Positions 33,007 through 42,944 of a DNA stretch of 64,000 bases are shown piece by piece. The first letter of the stretch is position 1, and each line of letters begins with the position of its first letter. Made by a program: the position numbers and the translations under genes. The notes beneath the pieces are model-generated. The model was not told where the DNA came from and ran no database searches. It saw only the letters and a list, made by a program, of their open reading frames with translations. This DNA is from Pseudomaricurvus sp965656525 (GTDB lineage Bacteria > Pseudomonadota > Gammaproteobacteria > Pseudomonadales > Cellvibrionaceae): NCBI GenBank assembly GCA_965656525.1, contig CBFHKY010000005.1:1-64000 (forward strand), in the 5' to 3' direction.

Positions 33007-33873
33007 CTATCCATTGTTGTGAGCCGCTTTTGTCGGTGGTTTATTGTTGCTGTACTCGCGGCTGCGGCATTTATAAGCCCATACCAGCAACACCACCCCT
33101 AAGAGCATCATTGGTATCGATAGCAACTGCCCACGCGTGAGCCAACCGAACGCATCGTAACCAATATGGCTGTCTGGCTGACGGAAAAATTCCACCGTAA
33201 ATCGAAACAAGCCATAGAACACCAAGAAGACACCACTCACGGCCATGCGCGGGCGCGGCTTAGCCGAAAACCAAAACAATATAATAAACAAGACAAGACC
33301 TTCTAAAGCCGCTTGATAGAGCTGCGAGGGATGTCGAGCCAAGCCACTAGGGTCATTTGGAAAAACCATACCCCAAGCGGAATCGGTTGGCCGCCCCCAC
33401 AATTCTTGGCCAATGAAATTCCCCAGCCGACCAAACCCTAGTCCCAAAGGCGCAAGAGGCGCGACAAAATCCATGAGCTGAAAAAAGGGAACTTTGATTT
33501 TACGAGCGTATAGCGCCATCGCCAATACCACGCCAATCAAACCACCATGGAAGGACATGCCGCCTTCCCACACTCGAAACAACCAAGTAGGGTCATCCAA
33601 AAAGCGATCGAAATGGTAGAACAGCACATAGCCAAAACGGCCACCTAAGACGACGCCAACGGCACCATAAACAATAAGGTCTTCAATATGCGCTCGCTGG
33701 ATAGCACAGGAGGGCTTACCTGCACGGTACCACGCTAAACTCCAGGCTCCAGCGAACCCCAACAGATACATAATTCCATACCAGTGGATTTTAATAGGGC
33801 CAATGCTATAACCAAAAATTTCGAAGGTATCGAAGGCTAGAGCAACGGGATCAAGAGCGGGATAACTAAGCAT
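33007..33873 (-). CDS. lgt: prolipoprotein diacylglyceryl transferase
   Basis: 288 residues, about seven transmembrane helices. Transfers diacylglyceryl from phosphatidylglycerol to the lipobox cysteine, first step of lipoprotein maturation, at the inner membrane. Hallmarks: HWYGIMYLLGF, GMSFHGGLIGV, and the Lgt signature GRLGNFIGQELWGRPT. Upstream of thyA on the same strand, as in Pseudomonas. Confidence 0.97.
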   Translation of the reverse strand: MLSYPALDPVALAFDTFEIFGYSIGPIKIHWYGIMYLLGFAGAWSLAWYRAGKPSCAIQRAHIEDLIVYGAVGVVLGGRFGYVLFYHFDRFLDDPTWLFRVWEGGMSFHGGLIGVVLAMALYARKIKVPFFQLMDFVAPLAPLGLGFGRLGNFIGQELWGRPTDSAWGMVFPNDPSGLARHPSQLYQAALEGLVLFIILFWFSAKPRPRMAVSGVFLVFYGLFRFTVEFFRQPDSHIGYDAFGWLTRGQLLSIPMMLLGVVLLVWAYKCRSREYSNNKPPTKAAHNNG

Positions 33874-33924
33874 AATGTCTGCGGCCTGAGTACGGTCTGA
33901 CAGTGAACATTAAGGCACGGAGCC

Positions 33925-34737
33925 TCAAGATTGGGTCGCCATCATACCATTAACCAGTAAGTGAACGGCAATCAACAGCAGCGCCAGTGCGAACCCCTGC
34001 TGCAAGCGTCGCGCAGGCAGCCTGTGAGCCCATTTCGCCCCGACACGAGAAGCCGGAGCACTGCAAACCACCAGCCCCAAAAACGCAGGCACATAGACAA
34101 AACCTAATGCCCCGTCAGGAAGCTGGGCATGCCCCCAGCCCTGTATCAGATACGACACCGAACCAGAGATCGCAATGGGTAAACCCAGTGCGGCTGATGT
34201 TGCCACAGCGCGCGCCATCGCCACCTTGCAAAAACGCAAAAATGGCACGGTCATCGAGCCACCGCCCACACCAAATAGCGACGATAACAAACCAATCACA
34301 GAGGCAATCATTAAGAGCCCCGCTCGCCCAGGCAAGTGCACTTTACCATCGGGCGCGCCTTGTCTAAACATGGTAAATGAAACAAACAACAAGAAGATAG
34401 CGAACGCCGTTTGCAGTGACGGCCCCTCTAACTCAGCGGCAACCACACCCCCAATCCAAGCGCCAACAACAACACCCGGCACCAATGGCATCAACAACGA
34501 GCGATCCAGGCCACCCTTTTGCCAGTGCGTCCAAGCAGAGACCGTTGAGGTCACCACAATACAGGTTAACGATGTTCCTACCGCCAAATGGGTCAAGATG
34601 TCGCCAGGAAAGCTCAAGGCCGTGAAGGTGTAGATAAGCGCGGGTACCATGACCACACCACCACCCAAACCAAATAACCCAGCCACCAAACCGGCCAAAA
34701 TACCCACCGCTGCAAACAGCAACAACACGCTCAACAT
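33925..34737 (-). CDS. TauE/SafE family anion exporter
   Basis: 270 residues with eight or so transmembrane helices in two homologous halves, each with a glycine-rich motif (LVAGLFGLGGGVVMVP and LLSSLFGVGGGSMTVP). Family members export sulfite or organosulfonates; substrate here unknown. The frame extends to 34815, but ATG 34737 (GGGGA at 6 nt) puts the start directly before the first helix, as in homologues. It sits beside lgt as in Pseudomonas. Confidence 0.9.
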   Translation of the reverse strand: MLSVLLLFAAVGILAGLVAGLFGLGGGVVMVPALIYTFTALSFPGDILTHLAVGTSLTCIVVTSTVSAWTHWQKGGLDRSLLMPLVPGVVVGAWIGGVVAAELEGPSLQTAFAIFLLFVSFTMFRQGAPDGKVHLPGRAGLLMIASVIGLLSSLFGVGGGSMTVPFLRFCKVAMARAVATSAALGLPIAISGSVSYLIQGWGHAQLPDGALGFVYVPAFLGLVVCSAPASRVGAKWAHRLPARRLQQGFALALLLIAVHLLVNGMMATQS

Positions 34738-34912
34738 AAATTTCCCCGTCGTTTGAGATGGCGCATTATCGGCATTAATGCTCTCGCTTACCAATTTTGC
34801 TTTACTGGCCGACATCGGTACCTTGGCTTTACACCGCTCGCCTCTTCTTTCACACTCAATAATGTGTCATGCCTACAGCCCTGCTCATCCACTCAAGATT
34901 GATAACCACAAT

Positions 34913-35740
34913 ATGTGTCTGATCGTATTTGCCTTGCGCCAACATCAAGATTATCCGCTCATTGTGGCCGCCAATCGCGATGAGTTTTACGCGCGGCCCA
35001 GCGCGCCTTTGCAGTGCTGGCAGCCCGAAAACTCGCCGGTCGACATCCTTTCAGGGCGAGACCTCGCGGCCGGTGGCACCTGGATGGGGGTTGCCACAAA
35101 CGGTCAATTTGCGGCTGTAACCAACATCCGCAATGGGCACATTGTCTCAGATCGACCCGCATCGCGCGGGCAACTCGTCCTCGACACCTTGGCCAAAACC
35201 AACAACACCACATTTGTAAACTCTTTGGCTGAAACTGCCCATCATTACAACGGCTTCAATCTACTTACAGGTACTCCCCAACACCTGTTCTACAGCAACA
35301 ATGCTCACACCTACCAAAATCCACCTACATCAGCGACAACGACAACGACAACGACAACGACAGAATTAAGCCACGGCATCTTTGGTTTGAGTAACGGCGT
35401 TTTAAACACCCCTTGGCCGAAAGTAGAAAGCAGCAAAATAGCGCTGGCTCACCTTCTTTCTTTGGATTGGCAACAGCGGGAGCAACGCGTGGCTGACTTG
35501 TTTTCGCTGCTGGGCGATACCTGCACTGCGACAGATGAACAACTGCCCGCCACCGGAGTGCCGATCGATAAAGAAAGAATGCTATCGCCGCGGTTTATCC
35601 AAAGCCCAGATTACGGCACTCGATCATCTACTGTGGTGTTGTTTCACCGATCGGGCCAAGTACACATGATTGAACGCTCCTTTGACGTTAATTCTTCACC
35701 TGAAACACCATGGCACGAACAACAACTTCAATTCGGCTAA
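34913..35740 (+). CDS. NRDE (TANGO2-like) family protein
   Basis: 275 residues. The family start MCLIVFALRQ is clear, with the cysteine right after Met1, followed by the NRDE motif (VAANRDEFYARP) and GGTWMGVATNGQFAAVTN. Late motif YGTRSSTVVLF. An Ntn-hydrolase-like fold; TANGO2 is linked to heme or lipid handling in eukaryotes, bacterial role unclear. A hexanucleotide tract inside codes for a run of threonines. Divergent from the TauE gene. Confidence 0.9.
   Translation: MCLIVFALRQHQDYPLIVAANRDEFYARPSAPLQCWQPENSPVDILSGRDLAAGGTWMGVATNGQFAAVTNIRNGHIVSDRPASRGQLVLDTLAKTNNTTFVNSLAETAHHYNGFNLLTGTPQHLFYSNNAHTYQNPPTSATTTTTTTTTELSHGIFGLSNGVLNTPWPKVESSKIALAHLLSLDWQQREQRVADLFSLLGDTCTATDEQLPATGVPIDKERMLSPRFIQSPDYGTRSSTVVLFHRSGQVHMIERSFDVNSSPETPWHEQQLQFG
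35335..35362 (+). repeat. hexanucleotide microsatellite in the NRDE gene
   Basis: Four tandem GACAAC units plus a partial fifth, read in frame as consecutive threonines. The unit is a multiple of three, so changes in copy number lengthen or shorten the protein without a frameshift. Confidence 0.85.
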
Positions 35741-35958
35741 CCCCGCCCTAGTGGCTTTTTATCAACGCTTTAGCCCTCTGATGCCCTCATCTAATGTGCC
35801 ATCCGCCTGCTCATAAATAACACGCGTCATTAAACTAAGGCTTCAGCGTGCTCTTTCATGGCCGCTATTCACTTATGCGCACGGGAAGTAACGCGCTGAA
35901 TGTTGAATTTTTAACCGTTTGTCGCACACTTTTTTGAACCTGTTCCATACTCAATAGC

Positions 35959-37719
35959 ATGACACGCCAAAAAACCCAGAACATACACTTATTGATTACC
36001 CTGCTACTGATCGTTGCAGGCAGTGCTGGGTTTTATCACGCCTATCAGGCCAATACTGAATTGACTCCAGTGCTGCCTCCGTTAGCAGCGGAAAAGAACC
36101 TGAAACGCTGGCTGCAAGAAGACACCACTCTGCTGCAGACCGATCGACCTTTAAATCACCTTAATACCATTCAGCAAATTTATGCGCGCACCGGTTACCG
36201 CCTGCTCTGGGTCAAAAATTATAAGCTGGATAAAAGCGGTCAACAGCTGTTGCAGCAGTTGAGTGAAACCAGTGCAGATCAACTCTACGATTACGCCTAC
36301 CACCTCACTTACATTCAACAAAAGCTGCGCTCTCTACCGACTCGCCCTAAAGAGGCGACCTCACTGGATATCCGGCTTACCGACGCCTTTATCGCCTATG
36401 CCGATGATGTTCTGAGCACTCGCCTGCACCCCTCTAGCTTGTCCATTTACCCTAACGGCTTAACACCGGTGGCCTATGGCGATATGCAAAGCCGTGCCAC
36501 CCGCGACACAGATCATCGGCATAACAATATCGTGGATCTAATCAGTGAGAATGTGCACCAACGGACGTTGAGCAAAGTGCTCAATAACATGACGCCGCCT
36601 CACCCTGCCTACCAAAAACTACGGCAAGCACTGAGCTTTTACCAAGACCTCTCTCAGAATCAGGCGTGGCAGCGCTTACCTGATGGCCCCACATTAGTTG
36701 CAGGTATGCAACACCCGCAGGTTCCCCATCTGCGAAAACTGCTGCACTTGTATGGCGATTACCCTCTAAAAAGGGGGTTTTTCAGCGATTGGTTTAATCG
36801 CGAAACAAAACTTACCGACACCGAAGACCTTTATTTTGATACTGAGCTGGAAGCCAGTTTAAAGCAGTTCCAGCAGCGTCACGGCCAAAAAATCGACGGT
36901 AAAGCAGGCCCTGTTACCCGCGCTTTACTCAACACATCACCGTCCTACCGTATTCGTCAGATCGCACTGAACATGAAACGCTGGCGCGAGCTGCCACGCG
37001 ATCTGGGCAAACGGCACATCTGGGTCAATATGACCAACTATCAATTGCAGTTGTTCAATGGCGATAACGAAGAGCTAGCCATGAAAGTCATCATTGGCAA
37101 GGCTCAGCGTCAAACACCTGTCATGCAGGAAAGCATCAATACTGTCGTGCTGAATCCTCACTGGAATGTGCCTCGGCGAATCACCCTGCAGGACATATTA
37201 CCTAAGGCCAAGCGGGATCATTCCTACCTGACACAACGCAACATCCGTATTTACGAAAACTGGATCAGCAACACGCCGGTTCCCGCCGAACAAATAGATT
37301 GGGCACAAATGAACCGTCGACACTTCCCTTATCGCTTGCGCCAAGATCCTGGCCCTGACAACGCCTTAGGCAGTATCAAGTTTGTATTACCCAATGATGA
37401 ATCCATTTATTTACACGATACCAGTCACCCTGAACTGTTTGCCAAAGAGCAACGCGCGTTGAGCTCAGGCTGTATTCGTGTGGAAAAGCCTTTGGTACTG
37501 GCAAAAGCACTGTTGAAAAATAGCCCGTGGGACGACAACCAATTACAAAAAATACTTGATGCGGGAAAGACTCGTTATTTGAAAGTGCCCCATAAGATTC
37601 CAACCTACCTGTTTTACGCCACCGCTTGGGTTGACGAACAAGGCCAGCTGCAACTTCGTGATGACATCTATGATCATGATCGCCCAGTAAAACGAACACA
37701 GTCACACATTCGACTTTAA
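35959..37719 (+). CDS. ldtD: L,D-transpeptidase of the YcbB/LdtD type
   Basis: 586 residues. N-terminal signal anchor (HLLITLLLIVAGSAGFYHAY), an LdtD-type helical domain, a peptidoglycan-binding domain (LEASLKQFQQRHGQKIDGKAGPVT), then the YkuD catalytic domain (VVLNPHWNVPRRIT, LHDTSHPELF, catalytic cysteine in ALSSGCIRVEKP). It makes 3-3 cross-links between meso-DAP residues in the periplasm. Single gene, converging with ptsP. Confidence 0.92.
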   Translation: MTRQKTQNIHLLITLLLIVAGSAGFYHAYQANTELTPVLPPLAAEKNLKRWLQEDTTLLQTDRPLNHLNTIQQIYARTGYRLLWVKNYKLDKSGQQLLQQLSETSADQLYDYAYHLTYIQQKLRSLPTRPKEATSLDIRLTDAFIAYADDVLSTRLHPSSLSIYPNGLTPVAYGDMQSRATRDTDHRHNNIVDLISENVHQRTLSKVLNNMTPPHPAYQKLRQALSFYQDLSQNQAWQRLPDGPTLVAGMQHPQVPHLRKLLHLYGDYPLKRGFFSDWFNRETKLTDTEDLYFDTELEASLKQFQQRHGQKIDGKAGPVTRALLNTSPSYRIRQIALNMKRWRELPRDLGKRHIWVNMTNYQLQLFNGDNEELAMKVIIGKAQRQTPVMQESINTVVLNPHWNVPRRITLQDILPKAKRDHSYLTQRNIRIYENWISNTPVPAEQIDWAQMNRRHFPYRLRQDPGPDNALGSIKFVLPNDESIYLHDTSHPELFAKEQRALSSGCIRVEKPLVLAKALLKNSPWDDNQLQKILDAGKTRYLKVPHKIPTYLFYATAWVDEQGQLQLRDDIYDHDRPVKRTQSHIRL

Positions 37720-37829
37720 GAGCTGTATCGTTTTTAAACTGAAGCCTTCACGCTATACGCGCAGCCCGGGTCATACGGATATTCGAAAAAAGGTATAAGC
37801 CTTATGAGGCATGGGGATAGCGGCTTTTG

Positions 37830-40100
37830 CTAGCGAGACAAATCCGTTGGCGGACCACTAACTAAGCGAGACAGGCCAGCATTTTCTAGACCACGCTCAA
37901 GGCAGTGCTCAACCGAAGCCACATCATCTTGACGCATGACTTCGTCTAATAAACGCTCGGCTTGGCCCAGTGAAATGCTACGAATCACTTTTTTCACTTT
38001 TGGTAGATTCGTGGCGTTCATGGATAACACGTCATAACCCATGGCCATCAGCAACACCGCCGCCGCAGGATCACCCGCCAATTCACCACAGATGCCCACA
38101 CTCACGCCCTGACTATGAGCATCTTGAACCACCTGATACAAGGCCCTCAGTACCGCTGGGTGAAACGCCTGATACAAGTCAGAAACCCTAGGGTTGTTGC
38201 GGTCGACGGCGAGTAAATATTGAGTCAAGTCGTTGCTGCCTACAGAAAGAAAATCGGAACGTGCTGCCAGTTCGCGCGCCTGGTACACCGCCGCCGGAAC
38301 CTCAATCATCACGCCGATGGGAGGAAGGCGAAGATCGTAGCCGTCTTCAAGTAACTCGTGAAAAGCTCTAAAAATTAACGCTTTTGCCGCTTCCAACTCA
38401 TCCACACTGGATACCATCGGCAACATAATGCGCATGTTGTTTAAGCCTTCACTGGCTTTCAGCATGGCTCGTATTTGCGCGAGGAAAATTTCGGGGTGAT
38501 CCAGCGTCACACGAATGCCTCGCCAACCCAAAAACGGATTTTGCTCATCGATGGGGAAATAGCTCAGTGATTTATCACCGCCGATGTCCAACGTGCGCAT
38601 GGTCACAGTATGCGGAACAAACGCCTCCAACTGTTCACGGTAAGTGAGCCGTTGCTCTTCTTCACTGGGGAATCGATCGCGCAGCAGGAAAGGGATTTCT
38701 GTACGGTAGAGACCAACACCTTCAGCCCCACGCTCAAGAGAGCGCATAACATCAGCCATCAAGCCAGTGTTAACCCACAAGGGCACTCGGTGCTTATCTA
38801 GAGTCTCGCAGGGTAAATCTTTAAGTGCGTCTAACCCTTTGACCAGCTCCAGCTCTTCGGCAGCAATGGAATCGTAATGCTTGCGTAAGTCTGGGCTCGG
38901 GTCAACGTATACGGCACCACGGTAACCATCCAAAATCAGCTGGCGCCCTTCCAGCTGTGTAAACGGTAAGTCCACTGCCCCCATGACAGTAGGGATACCC
39001 ATCGCTCGCGCTAGAATTGCAACATGAGAGTTGCTGGAGCCCTGAACGGACACCAGTCCACCAAGACGCTCACGGGGCACCTCGCCCAACATAGAGGCGG
39101 TGATTTCCTCGCCCAACAAAATAGCATTTTCTGGAAACACACGGCACTGTTGCGCGGACTCTTGCAGGTGAGCCAACACCCGTCGCCCCAGATCACGCAC
39201 ATCAGCCGCTCGTTCACGCAAGTACGCATCACTCATGCTGCTGAAGTTGCGTTCGTGCTCCAAAATAACGTCGCTCCACGCGTACGCTGCCCCCTCACCG
39301 CGACGTATCCGCTCAGTGACTTCTCCACCTAATGAGGCGTCATCCAGCATCGAAAGATACGCATCAAACAGCGCTCGCTCTTGAGCATTCAGGCGCGACT
39401 CTAGCTGTACGCCCAACGCTTTAATTTCGTTCCGTGCCAGCGCAAGGCAGCGATTAAAAAATTGCAGTTCCGCGTCGACATCCTGGCATTGCTGGTAAGG
39501 CACACTGCGCAAATCGGCCGCTGGGGAGATGACCACCGCCGCGCCAATAGCCACACCCGGTGAACCCGCTATCCCTTTGAACCGAGAAGGTGCCGAGCGT
39601 CGGCCGACCACTTTTAAATTGCCGGTAGCTTCAGCGTGGGCAATAACGCCGGCCAACTGTGCCGACATGGTCACTAAAAACGCTTCTTCGCCTTCATCAA
39701 AGCGACGCCGCTCTACCTGCTGTATGACCAGCACGCCCAAAACTTGTCGCTGATGAATAATAGGAACACCCAAGAAGGAGCTGTAACGCTCTTCGCCGGT
39801 GGCTTCAAAATATTGGTATTTGGGGTGATCGGTGGCTTGCTCTAAGTTGATCGGCTCTTCTCGTTGGGCCACATAACCCACCAAGCCTTCGCCTACCGCC
39901 AGTGTGACCTTGCCCACCGAATTGGGGTTTAGACCATCAGTGGCCATTAAGACGAAGCGCCCCCCACGATCCCGAAGGTATGTGGAACACACTTCAGTGT
40001 GCATAACATCCTTCACTCTCCGCACGATAATGTTCAGCGCAGCCTGCAAGTCGCGAGCCGAGTTAACCTCCTGAACAATACTGCGCAGTTTGTTGAGCAT
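37830..40100 (-). CDS. ptsP: phosphoenolpyruvate-protein phosphotransferase, nitrogen PTS enzyme I
   Basis: 756 residues. N-terminal GAF domain (about 15-160), then the enzyme I N-terminal domain with the phospho-histidine (GSSNSHVAILARAMGIPTVM), and the PEP-binding barrel (YRTEIPFLLRDRFPSEEEQ, FLGWRGIRVTL, SVGSNDLTQYLLAVDRNNP, GICGELAGDP). It phosphorylates NPr, then EIIA-Ntr. 34 nt after rppH in the same operon; AAAGGA ribosome-binding site. Confidence 0.97.
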   Translation of the reverse strand: MLNKLRSIVQEVNSARDLQAALNIIVRRVKDVMHTEVCSTYLRDRGGRFVLMATDGLNPNSVGKVTLAVGEGLVGYVAQREEPINLEQATDHPKYQYFEATGEERYSSFLGVPIIHQRQVLGVLVIQQVERRRFDEGEEAFLVTMSAQLAGVIAHAEATGNLKVVGRRSAPSRFKGIAGSPGVAIGAAVVISPAADLRSVPYQQCQDVDAELQFFNRCLALARNEIKALGVQLESRLNAQERALFDAYLSMLDDASLGGEVTERIRRGEGAAYAWSDVILEHERNFSSMSDAYLRERAADVRDLGRRVLAHLQESAQQCRVFPENAILLGEEITASMLGEVPRERLGGLVSVQGSSNSHVAILARAMGIPTVMGAVDLPFTQLEGRQLILDGYRGAVYVDPSPDLRKHYDSIAAEELELVKGLDALKDLPCETLDKHRVPLWVNTGLMADVMRSLERGAEGVGLYRTEIPFLLRDRFPSEEEQRLTYREQLEAFVPHTVTMRTLDIGGDKSLSYFPIDEQNPFLGWRGIRVTLDHPEIFLAQIRAMLKASEGLNNMRIMLPMVSSVDELEAAKALIFRAFHELLEDGYDLRLPPIGVMIEVPAAVYQARELAARSDFLSVGSNDLTQYLLAVDRNNPRVSDLYQAFHPAVLRALYQVVQDAHSQGVSVGICGELAGDPAAAVLLMAMGYDVLSMNATNLPKVKKVIRSISLGQAERLLDEVMRQDDVASVEHCLERGLENAGLSRLVSGPPTDLSR

Positions 40101-40110
40101 CTGAATCCTT

Positions 40111-40156
40111 TAGCCTTTAACGTTGCTGTAGTAGCTAGCCTTTAACGTTGCTGTAG
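40111..40156. repeat. short tandem duplication at the rppH/ptsP junction
   Basis: A 21-bp sequence (40111-40131) is repeated exactly at 40136-40156, period 25 bp. One copy contains the last codons and stop of rppH, the other lies between the stop and the ptsP ribosome-binding site. Confidence 0.9.
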
Positions 40157-40644
40157 CAACGAGTTTCTAAAACGGCGTGGGGCAATGACAACTCTTTCAT
40201 GGCTCGTCGATACACTTCTCGCTTGAATGACACCACTTGATCCAAAGGAAACCAGTAGCTGACCCAGCGCCACTGATCAAATTCAGCTGGCCCGTCATTC
40301 TCCAACTGAATAGTGCTGTCTGGCGATGTTAGCTTCAACAAAAACCACTTCTGCTTTTGACCCACACACACAGGCCGACTGCCTTGGCGCTGCAGACGAC
40401 GAGGCAGTCGATAACGCAACCAACCACGAGTTCGAGCCACCACCTCCACATCTTCTGGGTTGAGGCCGACTTCCTCGTTCAATTCACGATACAGCGCCTG
40501 CTCTGTTGTTTCGCCCTGCTGGATACCACCTTGGGGAAACTGCCAGGCATCCTGCCCACCAATTCGACGAGCCCACAGGACTTGTCCTCGTTCGTTTGCC
40601 AAGATAATGCCAACATTTGGTCTGAACCCGTCAGCGTCAATCAC
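40135..40644 (-). CDS. rppH: RNA pyrophosphohydrolase
   Basis: 169 residues, GTG start with AGGAG. Removes pyrophosphate from mRNA 5' ends, priming RNase E decay. Starts with FRPNVGIILANERGQVLWARR; Nudix box GGIQQGETTEQALYRELNEEVGL-type (G-x5-E-x7-REx2EEx-G). First gene of the rppH-ptsP pair, conserved in Pseudomonas and relatives. Confidence 0.97.
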   Translation of the reverse strand: MIDADGFRPNVGIILANERGQVLWARRIGGQDAWQFPQGGIQQGETTEQALYRELNEEVGLNPEDVEVVARTRGWLRYRLPRRLQRQGSRPVCVGQKQKWFLLKLTSPDSTIQLENDGPAEFDQWRWVSYWFPLDQVVSFKREVYRRAMKELSLPHAVLETRCYSNVKG

Positions 40645-40924
40645 GTATATTTTCTCCTGGCACAGTATAAGACGTTTTCATAAACGCAAAGGACTATTGT
40701 TCCACAAACAAATCCCCTACATCAACGCAATACATGCCACAGGCAACAATTAGTGTAAAGAACCTCTTGTGCCTTGTACGACCAAGGTCTAATCCACAAG
40801 ACAAAGGATAGCTAACATCATCTACTGCTGCACCGAATTTGCTCCACAGGTAGAGCCACCTGCTGTATCCTACGCGACCACAAAACTCGATGTACAATAG
40901 CGGCGAATAAAAGAGGCGAGACCA

Positions 40925-41596
40925 TTGAAGCTGGCAATTTTTGATTTGGACAACACCCTGATTGCAGGCGATAGCGACCACGCATGGGGTGAATTCATGA
41001 TAGCTGAAGGTATGGTTGATCCCATCAGCTACAAACACGCCAACGATCAATTTTACGCCGATTACGAAAGTGGCACGTTGGACTTAACCGCCTACCTAGA
41101 GTTTTCGCTGGCCCCGTTGACGCGTTACAGCCTGCCAGAGCTACAGGCCTTACATCAAAAATTCATGGACACCGTGATTGCACCGATGCGTTTGGATAAA
41201 GCCCAAGCACTGCTTGAGCAGCATCGCAGCAACGGTGATTATCTACTGATCATTACTTCCACGAATGATTTCATCACTCGTCCCATCGCCCTGTCGTTAG
41301 GTGTGGACGACATTCTGGCAACCAACGCCGAAATCATCGACAGCCGCTACACTGGCCGCATCATGGGAACTCCCTGCTTTCAAGGTGGCAAGATTACGCG
41401 TCTGCACCAATGGTTAGAAAACGAGGCCCACACGAAAGGCTTTGCTGGCTCGCTGGAAGATTGCTACTTTTACAGCGATTCCATCAACGATTTACCATTG
41501 ATGCAGGAAGTGGATAACCCGGTAGCCGTCGACCCTGACGATGCTCTAAAAGCACATGCCGAACAGGCTGGCTGGACCACATTGAGCCTACGCTAA
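40925..41596 (+). CDS. HAD-IB family phosphatase
   Basis: 223 residues, TTG start. HAD motifs: IFDLDNTLIAGDS (nucleophile Asp), TSTNDFIT, and YSDSINDLPLMQEV. The group contains SerB-like and histidinol-phosphatase-like enzymes; the substrate is unsettled. Divergent from rppH, the position its homologue has in Pseudomonas. A TACAAT hexamer at about 40894 may be its -10. Confidence 0.88.
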   Translation: MKLAIFDLDNTLIAGDSDHAWGEFMIAEGMVDPISYKHANDQFYADYESGTLDLTAYLEFSLAPLTRYSLPELQALHQKFMDTVIAPMRLDKAQALLEQHRSNGDYLLIITSTNDFITRPIALSLGVDDILATNAEIIDSRYTGRIMGTPCFQGGKITRLHQWLENEAHTKGFAGSLEDCYFYSDSINDLPLMQEVDNPVAVDPDDALKAHAEQAGWTTLSLR

Positions 41597-41612
41597 CGAA
41601 TAAAGTAAGAAG

Positions 41613-42890
41613 ATGAGAACCGCTCAAAAGCATAAAACTCTGATACGTCGTATGGTTCAACCACTGAGCCAACTCTCGCCTCGACAGCCTTTAGCAGCAA
41701 GCCCTCAAGAAAGATTGAAGAGGGCTGGGGTTGTTTTGCACAGAGTACTCCCCGTATTCGTGGCCGCTTTGTTAATGAGTGGCTGCGAGCCCGTCCCAGA
41801 CGATGAACAATCGATGGCAACGATTGAGACGCCGACACAAACTTTTGGTGCCAACATTCAAGCGGCTACCGATCTACTCTGGCAACGCTCGCCAGTGCTC
41901 GTAGAGCAAACCTTACAGGCTGCTGAGAACTTACAGCTGGCATCCAACCAGTTAGTTGCCACCCCCTCGCCAGACACACTAGCTCTGGCGCAACAGACTT
42001 GGCGAATCACTCACCATCACTTACTGCAGATGAACACGTACTTTGCACTGGGTAGCATCAGTCCAGATTTGTTCAAACAGTTGGATGACGCTCGATTTCT
42101 GCTAGACGCCACCCCTATTGAACCCGGCTATTTAGACTATTTTGACGTCTATTTGCACAGCGGAATCGTCAATGATATTGCCATTCCTATCCGAGCCGAC
42201 ACCATTCGCCAGCAACACGGCTTTAGCAGCGACAGCGACGTTGCTTTAGGTATGCATGCGATTGAATATTTACTCTGGGGGGAACAAGGTAACCGCCCAA
42301 TCAGCGATTTTATCACTGCCCCACCGAGCGCCGAGCAACAAGCTCAGGGCTTGACGGGGGAAGACCTGCCACAGCAGCGCCGTACCGCGCTGCTGCAACT
42401 GCAAATCACGCTACTGATCGATGAGCTCAAAGCATTGCATTACAAACTGGCGCACCCCGCCAGCGGGCTCAACCAAGCCTATTTTAATTTGCCCACTGGC
42501 AGCCGCATTCAACTCTGGCGACAAGCACTGATTCAGGTCAGTCATCAGCTGAAACTTCACGCCAGTGAGGCCAGTATTGACCACCACAGCCTGTTTGCTA
42601 GTGATACAGCTTCCGCTCTGGCGCTTTGCAAGAGTCTTGAGGTGCTTCTGAAAACGACATCCGTTGATGCATCACCAAGCAGCACTGACACCCTGCAAAC
42701 CAAACTGATACCAAATAACAGCGCGGCTTTTATGAGCCAGCTGGCGGCACTCATCGCGCTATTGCAGCCAACCCAACCCATTGATGAAACGACCCCTGAA
42801 GCAGACGTTTTATTCACCGAAACTTACCGCTCTCACGTAGAAACCTTACTGACGTTGTTGCCACCTAAGCCGTTGATGCCTTCCTTGTAA
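41613..42890 (+). CDS. imelysin-family lipoprotein
   Basis: 425 residues. A longer-than-usual N-terminus leads to a lipobox (FVAALLMSGCEP). The C-terminal helical bundle has the imelysin signature GMHAIEYLLWGE, and WRITHHHLLQMNTYF. Imelysins are surface or periplasmic iron-related proteins. Lies 16 nt after the HAD gene, so possibly co-transcribed. The N-terminus before the signal is unusually long and the true start may be internal (for example near codon 40). Confidence 0.85.
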   Translation: MRTAQKHKTLIRRMVQPLSQLSPRQPLAASPQERLKRAGVVLHRVLPVFVAALLMSGCEPVPDDEQSMATIETPTQTFGANIQAATDLLWQRSPVLVEQTLQAAENLQLASNQLVATPSPDTLALAQQTWRITHHHLLQMNTYFALGSISPDLFKQLDDARFLLDATPIEPGYLDYFDVYLHSGIVNDIAIPIRADTIRQQHGFSSDSDVALGMHAIEYLLWGEQGNRPISDFITAPPSAEQQAQGLTGEDLPQQRRTALLQLQITLLIDELKALHYKLAHPASGLNQAYFNLPTGSRIQLWRQALIQVSHQLKLHASEASIDHHSLFASDTASALALCKSLEVLLKTTSVDASPSSTDTLQTKLIPNNSAAFMSQLAALIALLQPTQPIDETTPEADVLFTETYRSHVETLLTLLPPKPLMPSL

Positions 42891-42900
42891 TCAACGGCTT
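42867..42900 (+). terminator. terminator overlapping the imelysin stop codon
   Basis: 11-bp perfect stem AAGCCGTTGAT (42867-42877) / ATCAACGGCTT (42890-42900) with a 12-nt loop; the left arm lies inside the coding sequence. Followed by TTAGCCG. Confidence 0.65.
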
Positions 42901-42944
42901 TTAGCCGCCGCTTGGGTTTTAACCGCGTGCTCTTTACACGTTAG

